Source: Planctomycetota bacterium (GTDB taxonomy: Bacteria > Planctomycetota > UBA11346). From it: a stretch of 14,267 nt of DNA. The notes below the pieces were generated by a model. That model ran no database searches and was not told the DNA's origin. It saw nothing but the letters and a program-made list of their open reading frames with translations. The position numbers and the translations under genes are program-made. The first letter of the stretch is position 1. Every line of letters starts with the position of its first letter. Positions 1-8,483 of this stretch are shown here, piece after piece. Where the stretch lies: assembly GCA_024641365.1 (NCBI GenBank), contig JAHEDF010000040.1, forward strand, positions 1 through 14,267, given 5' to 3'.

Positions 1-1897
1 CATCTTCCATCCAACGCATGTCGCCATTTAGGACCGCTTTACCTACTTGGCTCATCATCTTGTCATCGTTAGTCGCTAAATCTTTGAAATGTATTTCGAC
101 GCGTCGGGTTGCATCACGACAGAATAAATCGGCTAACGTTTCTACGTTTTTATTTTCTCCTCGTTTCACTAAAGAATGTGCATAACTGCATGTGGCTGCC
201 ATGGCAAATAATTCGGTGCCGATATCCATGAGGCGGCCTAGGAGGATTTGTTTTCTTTCTAATTTATCTCGATAGAGGCCCATGTAGTGGAATATAGTGC
301 GAGCCAGACGATGCGAGCAGGCATGAATATATTGATAATGACCGGCGAGAACGCCCATTTCGTTGTGCGCAGACCAGAGACTGGAATTAACCCACTGATT
401 GAGATACCAACCGCTATAAAAACCAGCTAATTTCATGCCGGCTTTCATTTTTACACCAATGGGATTGTGTACTTTTAAAATGTCAGCCGCTAAATTGAGG
501 TGTGGGTCCATTGCCTCGCGCGCTAAGAACAATTTCATAATTTCGCTAGTGCCTTCAATAATCATATTAATGCGCATATCGCGCATCATACGTTCGACTG
601 GATATGGCTCTTCACCGCGTGCTTGTAAAGACGATGCCTTTTCATAACCGCGACCACCACGCATTTGCATGGTCATATCAACAATTTTCCATCCCATTTC
701 AGAACAGAATAATTTAGCCATAGCTGCTTCAATACGAATATCTTGATCGCTGCGTCCGGCCCAATGACTGGTGAGCCACGTGACGGCTTCCATGGCCAAA
801 GTCGTGCTGGCAATAAAGGCTAATTTGTGACGTCCTTGTTCATGCGCACCAATAGGCAATCCCCATTGTACGCGCTCATTACCCCAACGGCGACAGAAGG
901 ACAGGCATTGTTTCGCTGCACCGGTACATGCGGCAGGTAACGTTAATCGACCAGTATTAAGTGTGGTTAATGCTAATTTAAGCCCTTTCCCTTCACCCCA
1001 CAGAACATTTTCGACGGGCACTTTGACATCGGTGAAATGAATCAGTCCATTTTGAATGGCGCGAATGCCCATGAAGTCACAACGATGTTTGACTTCTATG
1101 CCAGGTGTTTTCCCCTCTACAATTAAGGCGGTAATTTGTGTGCGTTCACGACCATTAACTATTTTAGGAGCTGTTTTGGCCATCACGACTAATAAATCTG
1201 CAATTGGGCCATTGGTGCACCACAACTTTTCACCATTAATAATATAATGCTTTCCATCGTCAGTTAATGTCGCTGTAGTAGTCATTTTGGATGGATCTGA
1301 ACCGACACTTGGCTCAGTGAGAGCAAAAGCAGAAATGCTATGCTGACTGAAACGCGGGAAGAAAGCTTTTTTCTGTGCTTCGGTACCAAATAATTTTAAC
1401 GGTTGTGGCACGCCAATTGATTGATGCGCAGAAATTAAAACCGCAGTTGATGCGCAATACGACGCAATACGCATCATGACGCGATTATAATTAACCTGTG
1501 AAAGTCCAAGCCCACCATATTCCTTGGGTACCTTCATGGCGAAGACACCCATTTTAAACAATTCATCTATGACGGATTCAGGGATGGTACGCGTCGCATC
1601 TACTTCTTCAGCGTCTAAGTTGGCAGCTAAATAATCACCAACTTTTTTGCAGAGTTCATCGCCAATCTTTTTATCTTCCGCAGACTGATGTGGGAAGTCC
1701 GCGATCATGGTGGTATCAAAAGTGCCCATAAACAATTGTTGAGCAAAACCAGGCAATGTCGGTTTTCCTTCGCGCGCGCCTTCCGCAACTTCCATCGCAG
1801 CACGCTTATCAGCAGACATTTTTGAAACATCAATAATCATGTCATCGTCACCAGTAGATGACTGGGTTGGGGATGTGGGTTTGAGGTCACTGGACAT
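1..1897 (-). CDS. Acyl-CoA dehydrogenase, long VLCAD/ACAD9-like form (3' end cut by window)
   Basis: FAD-dependent enzyme that makes the trans-2,3 double bond in acyl-CoA, the first oxidative step of beta-oxidation, passing electrons to ETF. The frame is open from the ATG at 1897 to the left edge, at least 632 codons with no stop. A longer-than-usual N-terminal region precedes the ACAD core. The FAD/substrate motif TEPSVGSDPS lies at about residues 194-203. GGRGY is at 414-418, and the catalytic-base motif IIEGTSEIMKLF places the glutamate at about residue 448, where VLCAD-type enzymes have it. At least 180 further residues follow, as in the long ACAD class (VLCAD, ACAD9) rather than the roughly 380-residue short/medium forms. 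The start is supported by GAGGAG at 1905-1910, 7 nt upstream. It is the fourth gene of the beta-oxidation operon, 32 bp after the FadJ stop. It does not look like the 814-residue E. coli FadE, so no symbol is given. Confidence 0.93.
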   Translation of the reverse strand, partial: MSSDLKPTSPTQSSTGDDDMIIDVSKMSADKRAAMEVAEGAREGKPTLPGFAQQLFMGTFDTTMIADFPHQSAEDKKIGDELCKKVGDYLAANLDAEEVDATRTIPESVIDELFKMGVFAMKVPKEYGGLGLSQVNYNRVMMRIASYCASTAVLISAHQSIGVPQPLKLFGTEAQKKAFFPRFSQHSISAFALTEPSVGSDPSKMTTTATLTDDGKHYIINGEKLWCTNGPIADLLVVMAKTAPKIVNGRERTQITALIVEGKTPGIEVKHRCDFMGIRAIQNGLIHFTDVKVPVENVLWGEGKGLKLALTTLNTGRLTLPAACTGAAKQCLSFCRRWGNERVQWGLPIGAHEQGRHKLAFIASTTLAMEAVTWLTSHWAGRSDQDIRIEAAMAKLFCSEMGWKIVDMTMQMRGGRGYEKASSLQARGEEPYPVERMMRDMRINMIIEGTSEIMKLFLAREAMDPHLNLAADILKVHNPIGVKMKAGMKLAGFYSGWYLNQWVNSSLWSAHNEMGVLAGHYQYIHACSHRLARTIFHYMGLYRDKLERKQILLGRLMDIGTELFAMAATCSYAHSLVKRGENKNVETLADLFCRDATRRVEIHFKDLATNDDKMMSQVGKAVLNGDMRWMED

Positions 1898-1929
1898 GGC
1901 AGGTCTCCTCGACAAGCAGGGTGAACAAT

Positions 1930-4062
1930 TTAGTTCACAGGTATAGGTTTGTTATCACGAGCTAGTTCACTTAAAAAGGCACATGGTTTAAAACGTTCGC
2001 CACAACGATCTGACAATGTTAATAATTTTTCCGATACGGTACGTGTGCCAAGTTGGTTTGCATAATGTATTAGTCCACCACGTTGCGGTGGAAAGCCGGT
2101 CCCCATGACCATGGCGAGATCTAATGACAAACCATTCTCCACAACTTTTTCCTCTAAACACCGAATCGCTTCATTGACCATAATCAGTAAGCAGCGATCA
2201 ATTATTTCTTCGGTCGATACATTGCGGACATGCGCATGTTTGCGTCGAACCGCAGCCGCAAGTGCGGTATTGGAATGCAAATTTTTTCCTTTCTTATCGT
2301 GTATGAAGAAACCGGTGCCACCTTTTGTACCAAGCAGTTTTAATTCTTCATAAGCAATTCGTAAGGTATCTGCTACTAACATGCGTTCGCCATAAGATTC
2401 AGCTAATATTTTTGCAACTTTGTAACCCACGTCTAAACCGACTTCATCGCTGAGGGTAAAGGGCCCCATCGGCATGCCGAAATTAAAAATAGATTTATCA
2501 ATTAATTCGATGTCAGCGCCATCTTCTAAACAACGAGCCGCTTCATTTAAGTAGGGGAGTAAAATACGATTGACTAAGAAGCCTGGGCAATCTTTAACGA
2601 CAATGGCTGTTTTCCCAATTTTTCTCACCGCATTAGCAACCAGGGCGACGGTTTCTGGTGTTGTAGCCGGACCAGAGACGACCTCTACCAATGGCATGCG
2701 GTTTACCGGATTAAAAAAGTGCATCCCAGCAAATCGTTCTGGATGCTTCATGGCCTTAGCCATGTCGGCAATCGATAACGACGAAGTATTACTGACAATA
2801 ACGGCATCATCACGGACATGATTTTCGACTTCTGCTAATACTTTTTGTTTAATTGATAAATCTTCGACCACTGCTTCAACAATTAAATCGGCGTGATGAA
2901 ATCCACTGAAGTCAAGGGTGCCACTAATACGATGCAGTAATAAATTCGCATTACCGGGTGTCATTTTGCGACGTTTTACTAATTGCGCATTATATCCGCT
3001 GGCCGTTGCCATTCCTTTGGCAATGGCCTCCCATGATAAATCCTTCATGCGCACTGGCAGACCTTTGTTGGCAAAAGCCCAAGCGATACCACCGCCCATA
3101 ATTCCGGCACCTAAAACAGCCGTGTGGGTGAGGGGCGCGTCTGTAGTTCCACCAGATTTACGCAACGCTTCGTTGGCAAAGAAGCAATCAATTAAATTTT
3201 TACTTTGTGGCGTAAAGGCCAGTTCACTGAAGCGGTGGAGTTCTTCTTCTAGACCACGTTTTAATGACACGCGACAGGTGTCTCTGAGTACTTGTAAGGC
3301 AACTAATGGTGCCGGCATTAATCCGCGGGTCTTTTTCATTACCGCTTTATGGGCAGCACGGAATAACATATGGCGACCCATAGGCGTATTTTCTAATGCC
3401 CAGCGTTTAAAACCGAGGGGGCGTTTAGCCTTTACTGACGCCGCACCAGATCGTGTACTAATTTTTTCAATAAATTTATTAACCGCTTCGGCCATGAATG
3501 CGCGAGGAAAGCATGCATCAGCAAGACCCATTTTCATCGCTTTTCGTGCATTGATGTGCGAGCCGCCGACAATGATATCAAGCGATGCCATTAATCCGAT
3601 TAATCGCGGTAAGCGTTGCGTACCACCCCAACCCGGAATGATACCGAGCGATACTTCTGGCAGACCTAATTTTGTTTTATCTTCGTCAGCGACAATTCGG
3701 TATTTGCAAGCCAGGGCAAATTCCATCCCACCGCCCAGGCATGCGCCATCAATCACAGCAATGGTTGGCACTTTGAGATCTTCAACACGTTGGAATAATT
3801 GTTGTCCAGCGGCGCCTTTTGTTTCTGCTTCGTTGCGTGATGTAATTGCTTGCAGTTCTTTAATATCTGCTCCGGCAATAAACATGCCAGGTTTGCCACT
3901 AGAAAATACAATAGCCTTAAGATCTTTTTCTTTGCTGAGATCGTCTAATACCGTCCCTAATTCAGCCATGACCTCAGCGCTGAATTTATTAACTTTCTCA
4001 TATGGAAGATCGAGCACCACGCGTGCGATGCCATCTGTGATTGTTACGGTGTAGGCTTTCAT
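1930..4062 (-). CDS. fadJ: Trifunctional beta-oxidation alpha subunit, FadJ type (enoyl-CoA hydratase / 3-hydroxyacyl-CoA dehydrogenase)
   Basis: Bifunctional cytosolic enzyme for the hydration and second oxidation steps, expected to pair with the thiolase encoded just upstream. Numbering is from the ATG at 4062 (710 aa, close to the usual ~715). The crotonase domain fills residues 1-190, with the oxyanion-hole region FIAGADIKE and catalytic glutamates in GGGMEFAL (about E114) and LPEVSLGIIPG (about E136). The NAD-binding motif GAGIMGGG starts near 318, and the HAD signature GMHFFNPVNRMPLVEVV contains the catalytic histidine near 448. Two C-terminal HADH domains follow. Overall wording resembles E. 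coli FadJ more than FadB. The frame is open further upstream to 4107, but the residues it adds (MYWWWPRCS...) are out-of-frame thiolase sequence. The ATG at 4062 has GGAGG 4 nt upstream and overlaps the thiolase stop as ATGA. Confidence 0.95.
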   Translation of the reverse strand: MKAYTVTITDGIARVVLDLPYEKVNKFSAEVMAELGTVLDDLSKEKDLKAIVFSSGKPGMFIAGADIKELQAITSRNEAETKGAAGQQLFQRVEDLKVPTIAVIDGACLGGGMEFALACKYRIVADEDKTKLGLPEVSLGIIPGWGGTQRLPRLIGLMASLDIIVGGSHINARKAMKMGLADACFPRAFMAEAVNKFIEKISTRSGAASVKAKRPLGFKRWALENTPMGRHMLFRAAHKAVMKKTRGLMPAPLVALQVLRDTCRVSLKRGLEEELHRFSELAFTPQSKNLIDCFFANEALRKSGGTTDAPLTHTAVLGAGIMGGGIAWAFANKGLPVRMKDLSWEAIAKGMATASGYNAQLVKRRKMTPGNANLLLHRISGTLDFSGFHHADLIVEAVVEDLSIKQKVLAEVENHVRDDAVIVSNTSSLSIADMAKAMKHPERFAGMHFFNPVNRMPLVEVVSGPATTPETVALVANAVRKIGKTAIVVKDCPGFLVNRILLPYLNEAARCLEDGADIELIDKSIFNFGMPMGPFTLSDEVGLDVGYKVAKILAESYGERMLVADTLRIAYEELKLLGTKGGTGFFIHDKKGKNLHSNTALAAAVRRKHAHVRNVSTEEIIDRCLLIMVNEAIRCLEEKVVENGLSLDLAMVMGTGFPPQRGGLIHYANQLGTRTVSEKLLTLSDRCGERFKPCAFLSELARDNKPIPVN

Positions 4063-5342
4063 GTTGCCTCCAATGCCAAGGCTGCACCTTGGCCACCACC
4101 AATACATAAGGTAGCAAGGCCCCGTTGTTTTCCGCGTCGATGTAATTCTTTAAGGATAGTCAAAATTAACCGCGCACCAGTCGCTCCTACTGGATGCCCA
4201 AGCGCAATGGCACCACCATTTACATTCAGTTTGTCGCGATCAATGACACCTAAGGCGGTGTCGCGGTGTAAATATTTTTTAGCAAATTCTTCAGAGGCAA
4301 ATGCACGCTCGCACGCTATGACTTGTGAAGCAAACGCTTCATTGATTTCGATCAGATCAAAATCCGGTAAGGTGTAGCCACCTTTTTGAAATAATTTTGC
4401 ACAGGCATAGACGGGGCCAAGTCCCATGCGATTACCATCGAGAGCGGCGTAGGCGTATTCGCGTAAATAACCGAGTGGTTTCAAACCGAGTTCATTTGCC
4501 ATGCTTTCACGCATAACTAACATGGCAGCGGCACCATCGGTGATAGGACAGGCATTGCCGACAGTAACGGTACCTGCGACACGATCAAAATAGGGTTTTA
4601 ATTTTGCCAGCGCAGCCATGTCTTGACCCGCTCGTGGTCCATCATCTTTACTTATTACCTCACTAAATTTTGGCGGTAATGGCACGGGCATAATTTCTTC
4701 ATGTAAGCGTGGCTCTGCGGCAACGGCACGTTGATGACTCATGAGGGCAAAAGCATCTTGATCAGCTCGTGTAACGCTAAATTCACGCGCCAATATCTCA
4801 GCGGTTTGTCCCATATTAAGTCCACAGACTGGGTCGGTGAGACCTACTTGGACACCAATGATTGGCTTCAAGAATTTTGGTCGAAACGTGGCCATCGTCG
4901 CCAAACGTTGCCATAATGTTTTGGCCCGCATTAAACCGGCAAATAATACAGTCATTTCCTTGTTATAGACGAGCGGAATATTACTCATCGATTCAGCGCC
5001 GACGCACAATAAGCAATTCGCTTCATCGCTTAATATTTTATTCGCTGCGGTTGTGACAGCTTCCATGCCAGAGGCACAATTACGGTGCACACTGCTAGCA
5101 ATCATGGAGGTTGGTAAACCAGCTTTAAGCGCAATGATGCGAGCGACATTGGCAGCTTCAATTGGTTGCGCGACGTTACCGGCTATTAATTCATCTATTT
5201 TATCAGCTGAAATATTAACACGCGTCATTAATTCACGCGCAACTAAAGCACCTAAATCATCGGCGGTGAGACCTTTCATGGCTCCACCAGCCTTTGCCCA
5301 AGGAGTACGCACGCCGTCAATAATGGCTATTCTTTCTTTCAT
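4059..5342 (-). CDS. fadI: 3-ketoacyl-CoA thiolase (acetyl-CoA acyltransferase), FadI type
   Basis: Catalyses the thiolytic step of beta-oxidation, releasing acetyl-CoA, and is expected to form a complex with the FadJ-type subunit encoded next. At 427 aa it is closer to E. coli FadI (about 436) than to FadA (387), and it has the FadI-like insertion with LWQRLATM around residues 140-170. Catalytic residues are visible: nucleophilic Cys89 in HRNCASGME, NEAF at 334-337, His383 in GGAIALGHPVGATGAR, and Cys413 in TLCIGGGQG. The start at 5342 has AGGAGG at 5348-5353, 5 nt upstream. It lies 24 bp after the acyl-CoA synthetase stop. A biosynthetic acetyl-CoA acetyltransferase is possible from sequence alone, but the operon argues for beta-oxidation. 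Confidence 0.94.
   Translation of the reverse strand: MKERIAIIDGVRTPWAKAGGAMKGLTADDLGALVARELMTRVNISADKIDELIAGNVAQPIEAANVARIIALKAGLPTSMIASSVHRNCASGMEAVTTAANKILSDEANCLLCVGAESMSNIPLVYNKEMTVLFAGLMRAKTLWQRLATMATFRPKFLKPIIGVQVGLTDPVCGLNMGQTAEILAREFSVTRADQDAFALMSHQRAVAAEPRLHEEIMPVPLPPKFSEVISKDDGPRAGQDMAALAKLKPYFDRVAGTVTVGNACPITDGAAAMLVMRESMANELGLKPLGYLREYAYAALDGNRMGLGPVYACAKLFQKGGYTLPDFDLIEINEAFASQVIACERAFASEEFAKKYLHRDTALGVIDRDKLNVNGGAIALGHPVGATGARLILTILKELHRRGKQRGLATLCIGGGQGAALALEAT
4067..4071 (-). promoter_or_regulatory. Ribosome binding site deciding the fadJ start
   Basis: GGAGG on the minus strand, 4 nt before the ATG at 4062 and inside the last codons of the thiolase gene. It favours 4062 over the in-frame upstream start at 4107 and fits translational coupling through the ATGA overlap (4059-4062). 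Confidence 0.75.
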
Positions 5343-5366
5343 AATATCCTCCTGCGGCTTTTCACG

Positions 5367-7157
5367 CTATTGCGTGACGTTAGTGGCGGCCTCCTGGTAC
5401 ATGGCGTCTATTATATCGTGATACATGGTCGCTACCACATGACGTTTTATTTTCATGGTTGGCGTTAGTTCTTCACCTACTGTTAGCGATTTTAAGATGA
5501 AACGATAAGCATGGATTTGCTCCCAACGGTCTAAGTGACTATTAATTTCCGTGAGCAAGGTCAGCATTTCTGCCTTCATTGGCTCACTAGCGAGAAAGTC
5601 TTTGTCACAGAGGTCTGATAATTTATGTCGTTCCTTTGCTCGTCGTAGCGCATCCAAATCCATAAATAATAAAGCGGCAGCAAAAGGGCGACCGTCGGCA
5701 ATGACCATAGCCTGATCAATGAGTGGCGAGCCACACAATGCGTGTTCTATTGGAAGTGGGCTCACATATTTCCCGTTCGAGGTTTTTAATAATTCTTTGA
5801 CTCGTCCGGTAATAATTAAATAGCCTTCGTCATCATAACGTCCTAAGTCCCCAGTATGCAGCCAACCTTCGGCATCAATTACTTGTGCAGTGGCATCTAG
5901 ATCGCGGTGATAGCCGCGCATGATATTGGGTCCACGAGCAATAATTTCACCAGAAGGAGATAATTTTACTTCGACACCTGGGAAAGGTCGGCCAACGGTT
6001 CCTAATTTGCAATTGCCGGGGCGATTTGTCGATAAAATAGGTGATGCCTCTGTTAATCCATATCCGCAATATACCGGAAGGCCGACGTTGGTTAAAAAAC
6101 GTCCTAAATCGGGAGCAAGCGCAGCACCGCCAACTAACAAATAGCGTAACCGTCCACCCATAACTTCGCGCAGTCGTTGATAAACCAAGGTGTCGGCAAC
6201 ATCCATAATCCAGGGTTTATTTTTAGTTGGGTCATCGTGCAGCGCATGTTCGAGTGCCCATCGACCAAGTTGTCGTTTGGGTAACGATGCATCCTCAAAG
6301 CGTTTGACGATCTGTGCATATAATTTTTCAATGAGCCGTGGCACCATACTCATAATGGTAGGGCGAACATCACGCATTAAGACGCCAATGTTTTTTATGT
6401 CGTCGGCAAAAGCGATGGGAATGCCTTGTGCTAAATAGGTGTAAATGACGATACGTTCAAAGACATGCGCTAACGGTAAACAACTGAGTGCACGATCACT
6501 TTCTGGATCTAATGGAAAGCATTCACGTGCACCAACAATTTGAGAAATTAAATTACGATGTGTTAAAACGGCGCCTTTCGGATTTCCAGTGCTGCCACTC
6601 GTATGGATAATAGTCGCAACGGATTCCGTGGTTAAATGATCACGACGTCTTGCATAAAGTCCTGGATCTTGTTCTGATAATTCATCACCATATTCCAGTA
6701 AACGTCCCCAAGCGGTAATGTCTCGTGGTACATCGACGACACCTTTGACAATTATGTGCTGCCATTTGCTGCGATGTGGTTGGAGTTGTTTCCACTGCTC
6801 ATCACCAATGACAACTATATAACGCATGTCCGTATTTGATGATTCGAATAATAAATGGTCGGTGGATAAATTTGGAAATAATGGAACTGAAATAGCGCCG
6901 ACTGATAAAATGGCGAGATCGGCAATGAGCCAATATGGAGACGATGGCGCATAAATACCAACGCAATCACCGGATTTAACGCCAAGGCGAATAAGCCCGA
7001 GCGCAAAACGGCGTACATCTTGCACCAGTAATTCAGTCGACATACGACGCCAATAACCAGCCTCGCGCCAACTGAGAGCGGTGCTGCATGGAGCACGTTG
7101 GAGCATGACCGAAAGCAAGTCGACTACGGTTGTTGCCTGAGGGAGGGTCATGTTCAT
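5367..7157 (-). CDS. AMP-forming long-chain acyl-CoA synthetase (FAA1-like)
   Basis: Activates fatty acids to acyl-CoA through an acyl-adenylate and feeds the downstream beta-oxidation genes. The 596-aa protein shows the adenylate-forming core motifs in order: P-loop HTSGSTGNPKGAVLTH at 185-200, GYGLTE at 365-370, GWLHTGDLG with the ATP-ribose-binding Asp near 437, and GRVKELLKTSNGKYVSP near 451-467. The last carries the hinge and the C-terminal catalytic lysine region. The arrangement is that of the VL/LC-FACS (FAA1, COG1022) branch rather than classical E. coli FadD, so no symbol is assigned. No membrane segment is obvious. The first ATG at 7157 has AAGGAGG at 7166-7172, 8 nt upstream, while the alternative ATG at 7151 would be 14 nt away, so 7157 is preferred. 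It is the first gene of the operon. Confidence 0.93.
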   Translation of the reverse strand: MNMTLPQATTVVDLLSVMLQRAPCSTALSWREAGYWRRMSTELLVQDVRRFALGLIRLGVKSGDCVGIYAPSSPYWLIADLAILSVGAISVPLFPNLSTDHLLFESSNTDMRYIVVIGDEQWKQLQPHRSKWQHIIVKGVVDVPRDITAWGRLLEYGDELSEQDPGLYARRRDHLTTESVATIIHTSGSTGNPKGAVLTHRNLISQIVGARECFPLDPESDRALSCLPLAHVFERIVIYTYLAQGIPIAFADDIKNIGVLMRDVRPTIMSMVPRLIEKLYAQIVKRFEDASLPKRQLGRWALEHALHDDPTKNKPWIMDVADTLVYQRLREVMGGRLRYLLVGGAALAPDLGRFLTNVGLPVYCGYGLTEASPILSTNRPGNCKLGTVGRPFPGVEVKLSPSGEIIARGPNIMRGYHRDLDATAQVIDAEGWLHTGDLGRYDDEGYLIITGRVKELLKTSNGKYVSPLPIEHALCGSPLIDQAMVIADGRPFAAALLFMDLDALRRAKERHKLSDLCDKDFLASEPMKAEMLTLLTEINSHLDRWEQIHAYRFILKSLTVGEELTPTMKIKRHVVATMYHDIIDAMYQEAATNVTQ

Positions 7158-7314
7158 AAATTGTCCCTCCTTCTGTTATTACTATACCCGCAAAATGTGA
7201 CTTATACTAGGTCTATTATGAAACTTACACACAATCTGGGTGAGTGGATTCTTGGCTTATTGGGGCCTGCACATGGCACCGCCATGACGTATACTGAGGT
7301 CAACAGGACTGCTC
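7158..7314. promoter_or_regulatory. Divergent promoter region between the beta-oxidation operon and the thioesterase-GDPD-glpD operon
   Basis: This 157-bp region must drive both operons unless they are read from further away. Minus-strand candidate: -10 TATAGT (7186-7181) with no good -35. Plus-strand candidates: TATACT at 7203-7208 with a poor -35, and TATACT at 7290-7295 with TGCACA at 7268-7273 (16-bp spacer), which would give a very short leader. I saw no FadR-like TGGTNNNACCA site and no TGTCAT direct repeat (Pho box). The location is firm; the individual elements are weak guesses. Confidence 0.4.
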
Positions 7315-7328
7315 ATGTTCACCTATGA
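7218..7328 (+). CDS. Possible 36-codon leader ORF (doubtful)
   Basis: An ATG at 7218 opens a 36-codon frame starting MKLTHNLGEWILGLLGP and ending at TGA 7326-7328, overlapping the thioesterase start at 7315 in another frame. Upstream there is only AGG at 7209-7211, 6 nt before the ATG. No family is recognised. It could be a translated leader coupled to the thioesterase, or simply chance open frame in the promoter region. Confidence 0.15.
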   Translation: MKLTHNLGEWILGLLGPAHGTAMTYTEVNRTAHVHL

Positions 7329-7719
7329 CCATCGTGTTCAGCTTCATGAAACGGATGCTTACAGCATCATTTTCTTTTCAAATCAGTTGAAGATTTGCCA
7401 CGACGCATTTCAGGCTTTATTGCAGCATATTGGCTTCCCATTGCCGGTAACGCGGAATGACGTTCCGTGGATGCTGGTCATAATTCATGTGGAATCTGAT
7501 TATCTGTCTCCGATTCATGTGGGCGATAAATTGTCTATCGCGGTTTCAATTAAAAAAATTGGAACGACATCGTTGGTAGTGCACTATATCTTAACCAATC
7601 AGCACGGTGTGCAGGTTGGTAAAGTGGAAACGGTCCATGTCTGTATTGATACGAAGACGAGTGAAAAAACGCCTTTGTCTGACGATATGAAAAGGGCATT
7701 TCAGGCTTATCTGGCATGA
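7315..7719 (+). CDS. Hot-dog fold acyl-CoA thioesterase (YbgC/4HBT-like)
   Basis: Likely hydrolyses an acyl-CoA thioester. At 134 aa it has the usual length of 4HBT/YbgC/FadM-type enzymes. The N-terminal block VQLHETDAYSIIFFSNQLKICHDAF aligns by eye with the family pattern DTDAAGVVYFANYL..HEA. The catalytic Asp is kept (Asp14) but the usual A-G pair after it is Y-S. The SDYLSPIHVGDKLSI stretch (about 61-75) matches the next conserved block. DHNA-CoA hydrolases (MenI) have similar wording, so the substrate is not settled; nearby fatty-acid genes favour an acyl-CoA. AGGA at 7305-7308 sits 6 nt before the ATG. It is the first gene of a three-gene operon and its stop overlaps the next start (ATGA, 7716-7719). 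Confidence 0.83.
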   Translation: MFTYDHRVQLHETDAYSIIFFSNQLKICHDAFQALLQHIGFPLPVTRNDVPWMLVIIHVESDYLSPIHVGDKLSIAVSIKKIGTTSLVVHYILTNQHGVQVGKVETVHVCIDTKTSEKTPLSDDMKRAFQAYLA

Positions 7720-8483
7720 GCTTGGTTCGTTCACGATTAGATTATCGTCCACTGCTCATAGCCCATCGGGGTGATTCAGCGGATTATCCAGAAAATACTC
7801 GTAGTGCCTTTCAGGCAGCCATTCGCGCAGGGGTTGATGCCATAGAATTGGATGTGCGATTAAGTGCTGATCAAAAAACTGTCATATGCCATGATGCAAA
7901 TTTATACCGTTTTGGTGGACCGCGAACCTCAGTACGAAAATTGACCTTGGTCGCTATGCAAAAAATAGACATTGGGTCTTGGAGGGGGAAAGAATGTCGT
8001 GGTCAATACGTAATGACCTTAGATGACGCCTTAATGCTCTGTAAAAAAGTAGTGGTCTGTATTGAATTAAAAGCCAGTGCAGGAAAAGGCGCGAGTTTGT
8101 ATCATCGTCGCTTAGTTTCCGCCGTCATAAAAGTAATTCGCGCACAAAAAGCAGAAAAACGTGTGCAATTACTGTGCTTCAATGCAAACGTACTGCAGTC
8201 CTGTGCACAATATGCTCCAAACGTACCGCGAGTTCGAAATTGTGAACGATTACCCCAAAATGTTGATCGCTGGTTGGTTAATCAACAGGGATGTTATGCG
8301 GTGTGTTTTGATCAGCGGTTAGTAACTGTCACTTTAGTCGCCGCTGCGCAAGAACGTGGGCTGCGTGTTTATTCCTATACGGCAAATACAAAAAGCGTGG
8401 TTGATCAATTATTGCGTTGTGGTGTAGATGGCATTTTGAGTGATCGCCCGGCGTGGTTAGTGCAAGCCGTTCGGAAGCGGTAA
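7716..8483 (+). CDS. Glycerophosphodiester phosphodiesterase, cytosolic UgpQ-like
   Basis: Hydrolyses glycerophosphodiesters (deacylated phospholipids) to sn-glycerol-3-phosphate and an alcohol. The 255-aa GDPD barrel shows all expected metal and catalytic residues: HRGDSADYPENT with His17 and Glu26, ELDV with Glu44 and Asp46, CHD with His59, and CIELK with Glu117. The C-terminal strand reads VYSYTANT, with Tyr where many family members have Trp, followed by GVDGILSDRP. There is no signal peptide, so it should act in the cytosol like UgpQ rather than in the periplasm like GlpQ. The ATG overlaps the thioesterase stop by 4 bp, and the TAA shares its last base with the glpD start. Its product is the substrate of the next enzyme, which supports the operon's logic. 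Confidence 0.93.
   Translation: MSLVRSRLDYRPLLIAHRGDSADYPENTRSAFQAAIRAGVDAIELDVRLSADQKTVICHDANLYRFGGPRTSVRKLTLVAMQKIDIGSWRGKECRGQYVMTLDDALMLCKKVVVCIELKASAGKGASLYHRRLVSAVIKVIRAQKAEKRVQLLCFNANVLQSCAQYAPNVPRVRNCERLPQNVDRWLVNQQGCYAVCFDQRLVTVTLVAAAQERGLRVYSYTANTKSVVDQLLRCGVDGILSDRPAWLVQAVRKR

Noticed and set aside
1921..1938. Palindrome GTGAAC-N6-GTTCAC across the fadJ stop codon
   Set aside because: Only 6 bp with no T-tract, inside an operon and partly coding; chance or a minor intercistronic hairpin is enough explanation.
2918..4054. 378-codon plus-strand open frame
   Set aside because: It lies wholly antisense to fadJ, whose protein motifs are intact. The translation resembles no family and arises from the codon structure of the real gene.
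4063..4107. Upstream extension of fadJ to 4107
   Set aside because: The extra 15 residues are thiolase sequence read out of frame; the ATG at 4062 has a GGAGG site and an ATGA overlap.
5053..5421. 122-codon plus-strand open frame
   Set aside because: Antisense to the thiolase 5' end and the ACS 3' end, with no family-like sequence; a shadow frame.
6815..7096. 93-codon minus-strand open frame
   Set aside because: Same strand as the acyl-CoA synthetase but another frame within it; composition looks random.
7158..7314. Search for a Pho box (TGTCAT repeats) or a FadR site in the divergent promoter
   Set aside because: No 11-bp-spaced TGTCAT-like direct repeat and no TGGTNNNACCA dyad seen by eye, so co-regulation by PhoB or FadR is not claimed.
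8453..8482. GTG start for glpD inside the GDPD gene
   Set aside because: The TAATG overlap at 8481-8485 and the usual N-terminal length before the GGG motif favour the ATG at 8483.
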